A stretch of DNA of 64,000 bases, taken from contig NC_088302.1 in NCBI RefSeq assembly GCF_032854445.1, forward strand, positions 55,594,237 to 55,658,236, read 5' to 3'. This document shows positions 24,401 through 36,495 of the stretch, piece by piece. The translations under genes were made by a program, and so were the position numbers. The stretch is from Liolophura sinensis (Eukaryota; Mollusca; Polyplacophora; Chitonida; Chitonidae). The notes below the pieces were generated by a model that saw only the letters and a list, made by a program, of their open reading frames with translations, did no database searches and was not told the DNA's origin. The stretch's first letter is position 1, and each line of letters begins with the position of its first letter.

Positions 24401-26230
24401 CTCGTGGCGTTATTGATTAATCTATACTGAGCAAAATTGGCTGTACATGGGGGCTGACTGGCGGTGGCAAGGAACCGTTGTAAGGCCTAGAAAGCGCGCT
24501 GCCAGGCAAAGCCATAGCTACCTCATTTAATATCTGCTGGGAATTCCTTTCCCCCAATTTTTTTGCTGTTTCCTTCATGTTGCTTCTGTTGGGTATGGAT
24601 TTCTAATTTTGCTACAAGATGATAGATTCATAGCCAACGTCACTGGGATTTTTTTTGCCCTTCCTGTTTCTACGCATGCTCCTCTTAGCAATGTCCTCTT
24701 GTTGAAGAGAAAATCCGATTTTTCATGTATTCATTACGGAGGGAGATGGAAGTGATTTTCACTTGGAGATCTGGTCTGCGCTCAGACTATCTCAACAGTC
24801 ACGATGGACTGTTATGCACTAGCCCTAGCTTGACAGTGTTATTTTCTTGGCTCAATCGACCAGTTTATCAATATCACCAGCAAGAAATCAATGTTCTTTA
24901 GTACAATGGCTCCAATAAAGCTACCAATAATAGAATTTTCCCATGCTGTGGTTGTTTGGGACCGGAGTTTTCAAAATTCACTCTCATTCTTATTTTCAAA
25001 CGACGCTGAAGGAAATGAAGGCTGCACTAGTGCCCTGTAGGCATTTATGTTCTTAGCTGGATGGAGTCAGGGCTGTCTTTCCAGTGGCCAGTTTTCTCTG
25101 GCAGACCCCCTGCAACCCATTACAGACGCGTAATGTCCAGCACTTCCGTCTGGTGCCCAGTTCCGGACTGTTCCCTCCCTAGGGCATCAAGCTTAGCCCA
25201 TAGGCTGTCTAGTCTTCATGATTCCTGTTTCCTGGAATATTTTGCTGATGCTTTGTGCAAGGTGAATATGTTTGTGCCAGTGGTCAAAGCTATAAATTAG
25301 CACCAATAACTAAGTACCACAATGGCCCATTGGTTGCCTGTGGGTATACATGGACGTGTATTATAATGCTGGAAGCAAACAAATACAATTCTATCTCAGT
25401 TTTATTTATTTATTTTTTTTGAAAATGAAAGACAAGGTGTATGTTGTTCATTAGATGCACAGGCCATGTGAGAAAGTAGAAACTGTGTATTCCAGTTGTA
25501 ATACAAGTGTATTGACAAAAAAAAAACAGCAGACCAGGTGTCCCAAAAATTAGAAGAAATTATAGTACATGTATTTAAATAATGTTTAGACTGAAATGAA
25601 AATATAGGAAAGATATCTGGTGCTAAATGAAACTGGGTGGTTTACTTCCACTAGATTAGTTTGTCTCTAATTCCTCAACATCTTTGAACCTGAAATCTCA
25701 ACTTTCAGTGTGATTAATTCATTATTGTGGTTTGGATTTCGACCTTGGTTGGCTTGGCCAATTTCACGGCTTTATGAAAAGTATAATTTTATCAGTCTAC
25801 ACAGAATAATGAGTCCACAATGTTAAACATGTTACAGAGATGTGAAAAGGTTTATTAATTACAGTGCAAACATATAGTGTACATTTTTCCCATTGAACAT
25901 AGAACACTACTGTGTTTGGTGCAAACATGCAAATGAGATTAATGAGATTATGGGTGATAGCTGATGAGATGTACTCTGCATCCGAGATTTGGTGGTAAAC
26001 CTGCTAAAGTTTGTTGTATACAGGCGATTATGAGAGACAGTTGTGCTCCCGGCCGGCTTAAATTTCAAGGAGGATATAAACGTGATGCTTGCCACACTTT
26101 GTCATCTAGTGGAGATTTAAATGTGGAACCAGTCAGACTGTCTTCCAGGAAACATGCATACACTTGGGTATTATCAGGGATTAACATTGACTTACTTGTA
26201 CCTTAATCTCAGGTTATATGCTACTCATAG
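21491..26230. other. Unique stretch, no gene recognised
   Basis: The longest frames (for example 25061-25300 + and 21922-22221 -) give no recognisable product. The block at about 24040-24760 is richer in G+C, contains CpG-bearing motifs such as GGGCGGCCGC (near 24041) and is complex in sequence, so a regulatory element is possible but unsupported. No tRNA or rRNA is seen. Confidence 0.45.
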
Positions 26231-26520
26231 TTGTACATGGTTGGGGGCCTCCGTGGCTTAGTTGGTTAGCGCTCTAGTGCAGGGTAATGACCCAGAAGCC
26301 TCTCACCAATGCGGTCGAGTAGTGAGTTCAAATCCAGCTCATCCTGGCTTCCTCTCTGGCCATATGTGGAAAGGTTTGACAGCAACCTGCGGATGGTCGT
26401 GGGTTTCCCCCGGGCTGTACCGGATTTCCTCCCACCATAATGTTGGCCGCCGTCGTGTGAGTGAAATGTTCTTGAGTACAGAGTAAAACACCAATCAGAT
26501 AAAAAAAATTGTACATGGTT
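26231..26520 (+). mobile_element. Full-length tRNA-headed SINE with 12-bp target-site duplication
   Basis: The element is 26243-26508. The head resembles a tRNA: an A-box TGGCTTAGTTGG at 26254-26265 and a B-box GAGTTCAAATCC at 26324-26335, which together form an internal RNA polymerase III promoter. The body carries CAGCAACCTGCGGATGGTCG and the tail ends GTAAAACACCAATCAGAT plus an A-run. TTGTACATGGTT flanks it perfectly at 26231-26242 and 26509-26520. SINEs encode no protein and are copied by a partner LINE. The intact promoter and perfect duplication make this the youngest-looking copy in the window. Confidence 0.97.
26254..26335 (+). promoter_or_regulatory. RNA polymerase III type 2 internal promoter (A and B boxes) of the SINE
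   Basis: A-box TGGCTTAGTTGG (26254-26265) fits the TRGCNNAGYNGG consensus. B-box GAGTTCAAATCC (26324-26335) fits GGTTCGANTCC with a few mismatches. The ~60-bp separation is slightly wider than in a typical tRNA. Not a functional tRNA gene: the region folds poorly as a cloverleaf and continues into the SINE body. Confidence 0.8.
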
Positions 26521-26719
26521 CATCGATAATAATGAAGTCTGGACATCACTACGCTTTCGGCTTGTGAAAGGTTTTACCTTTACTTGGTGTTGCCTAACTT
26601 CTTCATTATTATATGTGTGTTTTGTTTTTCCATGGAGGTTTTAATGGCTCTACCTATGTTGCCTATAAAGAGTGATGTTGTTTTAGCATTTTGACTTTCA
26701 TGGATGATGTAATCTGTCA

Positions 26720-26806
26720 ACAAGCTAAGGTTGGTCGTGGATTTCTGTTGGGCTCTGTTTTCTCCCCCCATAATGATAACCGCTGTCATATAGGTGAAAT
26801 ATCTAC
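26720..26806 (+). mobile_element. Diverged SINE fragment
   Basis: AAGGTTGGTCGTGGATTTC, GGGCTCTGTTTTCTCCC and CCATAATGATAACCGCTGTC follow the order of the SINE 3' half. Much more diverged than its neighbour, so an older insertion. Confidence 0.75.
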
Positions 26807-27278
26807 AACATTTTTTTATCTTTGGCATATTATCATAATCCAGGTTTACTCTGTACTCTACATGAATTTGTTAATCTCGAGAGCAAATTGTGAATTGTTA
26901 TTGTGTCCCTGTGTCCAGCACCATGCATGTGTCTCTTGCCCCAAGGGCATACATGATTTTGGCACAGGGTCTTGTCACTGACTGCTTTTTGCCATTCACA
27001 TTTGGTAATTCAATCTTGGGTTTGGTCTCAATGCTAAGTGAAGCTGTAGAACCTCTTTTCAAGCCTACTACTGCTGTAATTTAACCCCATTATACTAATG
27101 CAATATATCACGGGGAAAAAAGGGCTTATCCCTGGTTCTGTGATTGCTAGGCAAGTGGCTTGTATGCGAAGCCTCGTGAGCAAAACTTTCACTATTTATC
27201 CCATTTTCAGTCATGCCATATTTTTTTTGTGTACCTGTCAGAATGCTCTCAAAATGAGTGCAGTATAATCGATTCTTG
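26807..27278. other. Unique stretch, nothing recognised
   Basis: Two overlapping frames of 96 and 64 codons (26691-26981 and 26890-27084) have no recognisable product; the first starts inside the SINE fragment. Confidence 0.5.
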
Positions 27279-28066
27279 ATTAACAGTATTACATAAAAAT
27301 AGTAATTTACGTGCCGCTACCAAGATAGCATATCATTACTGCACGATTCTGTTAACTGTGTGTTAAGGAGGGTACATGTCAGTTATGTACTGGTTGTGTT
27401 AAGGAGGGTACATGTCAATTATATACCGGTGGTATTAAGGAGGGGACATGTCAGTTATATACCGGTTGTGTAAAGGAGGGTACATGTCAGTTGTATACTG
27501 GTTGTGTTAAGGATGGTACATGTCAGTTATATACTGGTTGTGTTAAGAAGGTTATGTGCCCATTATAAACTTGGTATTAACAGTATTACATAAAAATAGT
27601 AATTTACGTGCCGCTACCAAGATAGCATATCATTACTGCACGATTCTGTTAACTGTGTGTTAAGGAGGGTACATGTCAGTTATGTACTGGTTGTGTTAAG
27701 GAGGGTACATGTCAATTATATAACGGTGGTATTAAGGAGGGGACATGTCAGTTATATACCGGTTGTGTAAAGGAGGGTACATGTCAGTTGTATACTGGTT
27801 GTGTTAAGGATGGTACATGTCAGTTATATACTGGTTGTGTTAAGAAGGTTATGTGCCCATTATAAACTTGGTGTGACCAGTTGTGTTAAGGAGAGTACAT
27901 GTCAATAATATATTGGCTGTGTTAAGGAGGGTACATGTCAGTAATGTACTGGTTGTGTTAAGGAGGGTACATGTCAGTTATACACTGGTTGTGTTAAGGA
28001 AGGTACATGTCAATTATATACTGGTTGTGTTAAGGAGGGTACATGTCAGTTATATGCTGGTTGATT
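27279..28066. repeat. 36-bp minisatellite with a 297-bp tandem duplication
   Basis: The monomer, 36 bp, contains GGTTGTGTTAAGGAGGGTAC and ATGTCAGTTATATACT. A larger block, 27279-27575, including about 70 bp of non-monomer DNA starting TTAACAGTATTACATAAAAA, is repeated at 27576-27872. I notice one substitution between the two (ATACCGG versus ATAACGG). Simple monomers continue to about 28066. Confidence 0.96.
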
Positions 28067-28260
28067 TGGTTATTATCAAGTGCTTATTAGACATATAAGT
28101 CTTGCTAGGACAGCAAATTGCAGTGCTCTTTTGCAATCACATTGAGATGGTTCAGTTATGTACTTGACCTCACTTTTGAACTTATTTAGGAATTTACATA
28201 ACTTAGTGCTTGGACAGCATTGTCAGTGTGTTATTTAGACTTGAAGATTTTATACATCCA
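28067..28260. other. Short spacer between two minisatellites
   Basis: Unique sequence with no feature recognised. Confidence 0.6.
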
Positions 28261-29455
28261 GGGTCTCCTGCCTGCTTCCTCATGTATTTTATATCTTCAG
28301 GGTCTCCTGCCTGCTTCCTCATGTATTTTGTATCTTCAGGGTCTCCTGCCTGCTTCCTCATGTATTTTGTATCTTCAGGGTCTCCTGCCTGCTTCCTCAT
28401 GTACTTTATACCTTCAGGGTTGCCTGCCTGCTTCCTCTTGTATTTTGTACCTTCAGGGTCAGTTAGCTGCTTCCTCATGTAGTTTGTACCTTCAGGGTCT
28501 CCTGCCTGCTTCCTCATGTACTTTATACCTTCAGAGTCGCCTGCTCGCTTCCTCATGTATTTTATACCTTTAGGGTTGCCTGCTCGCTTCCTCTTGTATT
28601 TTATACCTTCAGGGTCAGTTACCCGCTTCCTCATGTATTTTATACCTTCAGGGTCACCTGCCTGCTTCCTTATGTATTTTATACCTTAAGGGTCACCTGC
28701 TCGCTTCCTCATGTATTTTATACCTTCAGGGTCGCCTGCCTGCTTCTTCATGAATTTTATACCTTCAGGATCGCCTGCCTGCTTCCTCTTGTATTTTGTA
28801 TCTTCAGGGTCTCCTGCCTGCTTCCTCATGTATTTTGTACCTTCAAGGTTGCCTGCTCGCTTCCTCTTGTATTTTATACCTTAAGGGTTGCCTGCTCGCT
28901 TCCTCTTGTATTTTATACCTTTAGGGTTGCCTGCTCGCTTCCTCTTGTATTTTATACCTTTAGGGTTGCCTGCTCGCTTCCTCTTGTATTTTATACCTTC
29001 AGGGTCAGTTACCAGCTTCCTCATGTATTTTATACCTTCAGGGTCACCTGCCTGCTTCCTCATGTATTTTATACCTTAAGGGTCGCCTGCTCGCTTCATG
29101 TATTTTATACCTTCAGGGTCGCCTGCCTGCTTCTTCATGAATTTTATACCTTCAGGATCGCCTGCCTGCTTCCTCTTGTATTTTGTATCTTCAGGGTCTC
29201 CTGCCTGCTTCCTCATGTATTTTGTACCTTCAAGGTCACCTGCTCGCTTCCTCTTGTATTTTATACCTTCAGGGTCAGTTACCTGCTTCCTTATGTATTT
29301 TATACCTTCAGGGTCACCTGCCTGCTTCCTCATATATTTTATACCTTCAGGGTCGCCTGCCTGCTCCCTCATGTATTTTATACCTTCAGGGTCAGTTGCC
29401 TGCTTCCCCATGTATTTCATATCTTCAAGGTCGCCAGCCTGCTTCCTCATGTATT
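28261..29455. repeat. 39-bp minisatellite, about 31 copies, with a 390-bp higher-order unit
   Basis: GGGTCTCCTG recurs at 28261, 28300 and 28339, so the unit is 39 bp. The phrase AGGGTCAGTTAC begins at 28611 and 29001, 390 bp or ten units apart, with matching variants between them. Because 39 is a multiple of three, both strands read as 13-residue repeats (minus strand MRKQAGDPEGIKY) and give ORFs up to 143 codons. Copies with CCTTAAGG (near 28684, 28880, 29070) put TAA into both reading frames. The one clear length change I see is a 3-base loss near 29096. I judge it a minisatellite, not a gene. Confidence 0.95.
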
Positions 29456-32194
29456 TTTCATTTAGAGGGATGATCCTTCATAATCTGAAATTTAAATCTC
29501 ATGTTTAGAATTGTTTTTGATTTGTGAAGGACAAGATATTACACAAGTAGAAAAGAGGTATTACCTGGGATTCGCTTTCCACACTGGTGGCCATAGTGGC
29601 CATAGTGGCTTCCCCAGGAGATTAGTGTTATGTTGTCTGAACTGCCCGTGGAAAAATGCCTTAAAATCCCTGAATCAAGATTACAGCTTTTGTGTCAAGA
29701 GCTAGATTTGGTTGTCAGATTTGCACAAATCCCATACTTACATTGTATGTAGAAATAGGCTTAAAAATGATTGATTTGTGGCAGAGCGGGATGTCATTGG
29801 GAAAACTTGCTTGCTTTTTTATCCCTTGAAATTGCTTTTTTGTCAGGCATGGAAATTTGGGACTGCATAAATGATGCAGGCACATCTGGAATCACTGTAC
29901 TGCAATTGCAGTTGGGGTGAGCTTTTATATGTGATCTTGTGCAATGTTACTGAGGTAACTAAGAGCCTGAGTAGTGTCGGGCTGACCTTGCTTTCATAGT
30001 GCTAATCATCAGAACTCGTCAAATATCAAACCCAAATGGCCAGATTTCATGTAATATTTATACGTTCCCTCTTGACTGACTATTTGCTTGACAAGCACAC
30101 AAATATCATCTCTACCTAACATTAATGCACTGATGGATTTACCCCTTCTTTGAGCGAGTTGTCTTTGTGAAGGTCTCTATGGAAACCAATTTAGAAAAAT
30201 CAACAAGATGAATAGCGCCTACGTGTAGGAGTTGCAGTGATAGAGATGAGGGTAGTAGAATGTTGGGCATTCTGAGCATCAGACAAATCCTAACACAGTT
30301 AAAATGTTGGCGCACAGCAGTGGTGTTTTACGAGGTAATCCTCGCTCTCTCATTAGTAATTGAAGGAACCTTAAGCACATCAAAGTGCCGGTGTTGTTGT
30401 ACAGGTAATATAGAGCACGGCTGTTGGCAGAAGTGCCCATCTCTGTTCTACTCCAGGCCCGCTCACTTCGCACTTCATCGTCCCAACCCACAGATCCACT
30501 TACCACAGGGCACTTCATTGCCTCCATTGATATGCCTGCTGTGCTCATCTGCCACATTCCACATCTGCTAGTTCACCCACCTTGATACACCCGCTGGGAC
30601 CAGGCTACTCGGGAGTAAGTCAAGGTAATCTGTAGGTATACCTTGTGTGACCTAAGCCTGTGTGTGTTGATAAGACAAGAAGAAACATCCCAGACATGGT
30701 GGAATAACACACCTGGTGTGAAGCCTTCAGAGTGAAGAGCTGGCCAGACTTCTTAGGGCAGTATTGTCTTACCACAAACTCTAGCACATGTGCCTGTACC
30801 AGCTTGAATCATGTTACCTGAACTCCCATACACTGTACATCTGTGTCAGTCATAGTGCTTGTCAAAAATAAAAAGCTTTCATGATCATTGGAAGATGTTT
30901 GATTTCTGATTTACATCTCATTACTACATCTAGTTTCGTACCTTAGTGGAATTCATTACCCAGGAGATTGAATTTGGGTATTGCATATTTCATGACATTC
31001 TGTATGCTGCAGTAGTGCTGTCAGAATGAACAAAATTGTGTCAGATTCAACGGTGGCAATATGTTAGGAGTTAACAAAATTATCAGTGTTTTTTTCACCA
31101 GAATTGAGTTTGTAATCTTGAGGAGTTGCATACAGATTGTAGCAGGTATGGTAGTATACTAGTAGCATACAAGTAGCATACTTGTATGCACACATCTTTG
31201 TAGTGTGGTATGAACAAATGTTATATAGTTAATACTGTCACATAATTTTGCACAAAAACATATTTTGTAATTTCTTCAAGCCTAAGCCTCTAAGTGTCAT
31301 GCTGGTTGACAGTTTAGATTTTTCTCTCCTCAGACAGGCTAGCTAACTGACAAAGTTTTGATTGGATGAATGTGGGGAGTTTTAATATTGATAGCGGGTT
31401 TCCCACCTGTGATGTCGGGTTATTTTGGCGAGATTGAGGCTTCATTTCACTGGCTCAGGTAATAAGTATTGTCTCTCCTTTTTTAATTTGAAGGTGACCT
31501 GAGCAAGTGTCTGGTAATGCAGACGGCAACTTAATATGGCAGAACTATTAATACTGGTGTCTAAGCCACTGCTGCTTCAGATTCTCCGCACTGAGCCAGT
31601 TAGATGTGATGTTCGCATTTAGCCTGAGGTCATTCACAATCCGTCTGCTCTGCTACGTCCCTTTAACCTTCAGCAAGCAGGCTTTAGACTTTGTGCTAAC
31701 TTTTCTCCTTGGAGCTTTATTAACAACACGTCTTCTTTCATTTTAAGCTTGATGTCCAGAAGTGGTTTCTAAAAAGTCTTCTCCAAGAAGTGCTAAATTC
31801 CAGCAAAGTGAAAGCTATCGTTTTTTTTAAGCCAGGTTAAGTCGAAGTCTGATTTTTACTTAAAGTCTGCAAGGTGAAACGTATTGCTCTCAGCAAACAT
31901 TACATGAGGATAGCTTCATTATTGTAACCATGCCCCAACATTGTTGATTCATGGCCAGGGAGGTGTGTACTTGGCAATTAATATTCTCGTAATCGCAGTG
32001 CCAGATACACTTCCAAGGAATCACAAAGCTCAGTGCGATCTTTCTGAACCTGAATTGCATGTTGAACAAACATTTAAACTGATCTATAGTTTAGTTCATC
32101 AATTTAGTTGTATAGCTTTGCTAATGTCATTGTCAATTGTACAATGTATTAGAGTATAGTACAAGAGACTTTTTGTGGCTAACCTTAACTGATG
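29456..32194. other. Unique stretch, no gene recognised
   Basis: Frames at 30260-30571 (+, 103 codons) and 30279-30557 (-) overlap antisense and yield no recognisable protein. The remainder is AT-rich unique DNA. Confidence 0.45.
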
Positions 32195-32670
32195 ATAACC
32201 TTGACTGCAAGCCCTTGATGACTAGGCCCTAACCCCTGACTGCCAGGCCTTGACCGCTAACCTGTGACTGCCAGGCCTTGACCGCTAACCTGTGACTGCC
32301 AGGCCTTGACTCCTAACCTGTGACTTCCAGGCCTTGACTCCTAACGTGTGACTGCCAAACCTGGACTGCTGACCTGTGACTGCCAGGCCTTGACCGCTAA
32401 CCTGTGACTGCTAAACCTTGACTGCTGACCTGTGACTGCCAAACCTTGACCGCTAACCTGTGACTGCCTGACCTTGACTCCTAACCTGTGACTGCCTGAC
32501 CTTGACCGCTAACCTGTGACTGCCAAACCTTGACCGCTAACCTGTGACTGCCAGGCCTTGACCGCTAACCTGTGACTGCCTGGCCTTGACCGCTAACCTG
32601 TGACTGCCAAACCTTGACCGCTAACCTGTGACTGCCAGGCCTTGACCGCTAATCTGTGATTGCCAGGCCT
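32195..32670. repeat. Minisatellite, 28-bp unit, about 17 copies
   Basis: The unit is CTAACCTGTGACTGCCAGGC followed by CTTGACCG. Variants at CCAGGCC, CCAAACC and CCTGACC alternate. The pyrimidine/purine asymmetry is slight and no frame stays open long. Confidence 0.96.
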
Positions 32671-33608
32671 TGAGCATCAGTCCATGCATCTTATCAGGTG
32701 CCACTTTGTGTTTTAGGAAGTTTCTCAGTACCTGGCAACTCACCGTGATTTCCATTGGGTTCTGACAGGTTCCCTTCTCCAAGGCTCAGCATATACATTG
32801 CAAAGTGTCTTAATCTGTAGATGAAAGTACTGTGTAATAGAAATCTTGCAAAAATCTTTGGTTATATATTTCGAGATTGGTTAATGTTTAAAGTGTTGCA
32901 AAACATTTCGGCCATTATAATGCTTTGAGATTAGTTGAAGTGCAGTTTTTTGCAGTTTAATTTACGCATATGTACATGTGTTTTGTACTACTGGGGTTAA
33001 GGTGGTTAAGCAAGGGTGATGTGTATATGCTGTTTTTTTATTGCTTGACAGCTCCTCTTCGCCCAGAACATTACCATTTGCACTGTCTGTGCGAAGTTTG
33101 CTGAGCTAAGGCTTGTCTTTGGTTTTGGTGTGGGTTTCATTGATTAAGTAGATTGTGTCATTCCAATATCTGACAGATTGCTTAATTTCCTCGAGTTGAC
33201 CAAATGCGTCAGAGGGAGGATAAGTTCAATATTTGATCATATACCCTTGGCTTTATCTCATTGCCAGCAGGATTGGTTCCGATTGGAGGTAGTGTTCCCC
33301 TGTCAGTTAAACAAAATCATTGCTGGGTTTTGCAATTAACAATCAGGAATATCTTGATTTGTGTGTGTGTGTATGTGTTTTAAGAACAAATATTAAAGAT
33401 GCCCGTTTCACCATCTGAGTAACGTTAAGTTGATATTTGTTTTTTCATGGAGAACTAAAACTAGCTTAGCTATAGCCCTCAGCAGCCAAAAATCCTAGGC
33501 ATGAAGAATTTTGGCCCAGTGGCATTCCATGGCTGAACTTTATACTTTAGGAAGACCTTCAGATATGGCATTTGTATTCATCGGGGACATTTTGGAAACC
33601 AAGCTCAT
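32671..33608. other. Unique stretch, nothing recognised
   Basis: A short GT run lies at about 33361-33377. No gene or repeat beyond that. Confidence 0.5.
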
Positions 33609-33738
33609 AATATATATATATATATATATATATATGATAGTCCTAGTAAAAGCTGGGCCAGGGGAAGTGTGACTGACAGGGAGAAGTGTGACTGACATGG
33701 AGAAGTGTGACTGACATGAGAAGTGTGACTTACATGTA
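33609..33738. repeat. (TA)n microsatellite and a 4-copy 19-bp repeat
   Basis: (TA)n spans about 33609-33635. At 33656-33738, GAAGTGTGACTGACATGGA and close variants occur four times. Confidence 0.93.
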
Positions 33739-36495
33739 GAGTAGCCTCTAGACACTTAAATCACTGTCTGTTAGCTACTGGAGCGCCAACTAGACTAGGT
33801 CAAGGATAAGTGGGTGACCTTTTGCTGATAATGTCTGTGATGGGTGACAACACCACCCTCATACCAAGTTTATGGATGGCCAATATGTTAGCAATGTTCC
33901 AGATTGTGGTGCCCTTCCACAAACTGGTTGTGTACTGATAAGGCTGTTATAAAGGCTCAAATCATTAAATTGTGGACAAATATTGGAACATTGGAACTTT
34001 GACAAATGTACATTTGGTTGAATTACGTGTTGCTCTTGTGTATTTGTTGCAATTTGTACAGGATATTATACTCTTACAACACAAGTCGGAATGAAGGTTT
34101 GGAGATTAACCTGCACTGGTTGCTCCATCCTTAAACCTGTTTAGTGCTATACTGGACATCCATCCCATTCACAAATTCTAGGCATGGGAGCCTGAAGAGG
34201 GCTGGTATATGATGTGCCCGGTTCATCTCCCCAACTCTGCTTTATTGTTTCTATGAATGAGGTGATCAAGCACTTAATGGCATAATCTGACTGAGTATTT
34301 TCCAAACTTGCTTATCATAAACAGATGAAATTTATGGCAACCAGTTGCTCATAAAAGCTCTTCAATCCAGGACAAATCCAATTTAAGCTTGGCGAAGATC
34401 TGCCCTCATCGTCTGGTTTATTTTTCCCCTGTCTTTAATTGTCGGCGAATCCTTTGTCTTCTTGCTCGGTCTTTTGTTCATAGTTAGCTGATGCAATAAA
34501 CCTGATGAGCTTTTTCCTCATCTTGTGGCCATCTGACATAATTGAACTTGATTGAGCATTATTTAGAATGTGCTAAAGATGACCAAATAGGATTAGTTCA
34601 TGTGTTTATGGGGTTACAGGAATGATGCATTTCATCTCTGTTCTTCCTTTGTTAGTAATGTCCTTATTCCTTGCTTTGTTAATTTTTTATTTTTTTGTGA
34701 ACTTTCAGATTAATTACTTTTGTGTGTGTAGATTTTTGACTTGAGTTAATGTTTAACACTGCTGTTAAATGGAAAATGGGTCAGAGGAAGCTGAGGACAA
34801 TGCAGCAGTTGTATGATACAAAGACAGGACACAGTGTCTTGGTAGATATATCCATCTAACCATGATTACTGTAACATATTCACTCACTCACTCTTGTGTA
34901 ATTACATTTTCACATAATTATTAAAAGTTGTTGAAGTTAGCAGGCCTGTTTTTAGTCTTTGTTCTAAATGGTTACATATTGTTAGAGAAGTTGTGATGAC
35001 GTAAATGTAAGTACGTATCTGGTTACATTTTTTTCCATCACAGATACAGAGTATTGTGAGGAGTTTGCATGGTAATGATGTGGGAGAGTGATCGGGGTTA
35101 AACCTGGGTTACAACTGTCAAGCACAACATACAGATACTTGTATATTGATGTGTATGATTGCACTTAATTCGAGTGTGTTCTGTCTAAATGGCAGAGTTA
35201 CTCTTTCCATCAACTTGACAACTGGCCAAAAAGACTGTATATCAAGCATACGCTATAATTTCCTGAGACTTGCACTTCTGACTAGCATTTACCTGATTGA
35301 GAACTTAGCCGTGTAATAAGACTGAGAACTGGTGGTGGTGAACCAGTGATCATATAGAGATGTAATTGATGATGTTAGCTCCATTCACTATGGTGACGGG
35401 AAGCTTTTTAATTTAGCTTACAGATACACATGTCAACTCCCCAGAAGAATACATGTATTTCGTGCCATTTGTTTCCTCCAACTCTTGTGTTGTCGTATTT
35501 GTTCTTTATACTTTTTGCACCTATCCATGCAAACTGGATATTACTAAGGTACTCACAGATAACATTCTGATGTTTTTCACCTGGATCCAGTTATTTTCAC
35601 ACTTCCCCCATAACTGAGATAAAAATCTTGATCTTATGTTACATCTTCGTATTTCTGCACTATATACTCAACACCCCATACCCCCACCCCCACCCCCACG
35701 GAGTGTCAGACATAAACACCAAGGAACTGGTTGCGAGGTGCAGTATTTCTGCCTGTCTGTCTGAGAGGAAGCCGTAAGTCTTTGTGTTCCTTACATCGCT
35801 CATATATTGATCCACATAAGCCAGCACTTGTTCCTTTCAGGAAGTATTTATGACCATTTTGCGCTTGCTCTCGGGTAAATTGTTCTACGTGCGTCAGTTG
35901 GAAGCTAAATTTACAGCCACAGCTGAAACGGATATATGTTGTGAATTGCCTGAGGTTGCATGGGCTTGGTTACCCAATGGGAATATTTGAATGTCATTGG
36001 TCATCCTTAGAGAGAGCTGTTTAGTTTGTTCTCAATAGAGCATCTGTCTTGTAGCAGATCACATCTAGAGTGTAACATTGCCATGCTTACAACCTGGTGT
36101 GTCAGTCTAGAAGCAAGTATTATTCCCTCTCCGCTCCTAAAGGCGCTTAACCCCTCTCTCTCTGATGTATGTTTGTACTTGGTTTACCTCAAAGCATTTT
36201 CAAGTTCTATTTTAATTAATGGTACGTGATGCCTGTCTACTTGTATCTAGGAGGATGAGTTATTTTTAGGGAGTATTTTTGTAAAAGTCTGCATACATTG
36301 TTTGAGGGTTCATTACTTTGGCTATCCTCAAGTAGTTCTATGAAACAATTGCTCATTATGGTTGACAGCTGCCACAGCAATGTCTGTGGTGATGTCCAGA
36401 TTCTTTTTTTTTAATCTTTAATGCGTTAAAGATGATGTACATTGGTTAAACTGTCACAGTTGTTAGATAGAAGTAAATACATGAGTAATTTCTTT
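33739..36495. other. Unique stretch, no gene recognised
   Basis: A (CCCCCA)n-type C-rich run lies at about 35680-35699. Frames are short. The sequence from 34370 to 34570 is complex and may be regulatory, without proof. Confidence 0.45.

Noticed and set aside
26243-26335. A tRNA gene
   Set aside because: The A and B boxes belong to the SINE head; the sequence continues into the SINE body and is flanked by a target-site duplication.
28203-29508. ORFs up to 143 codons encoding 13-residue repeats on both strands
   Set aside because: The 39-bp unit is a multiple of three, so open frames are expected on both strands, and CCTTAAGG variants introduce stops. Kept only as a finding to check.
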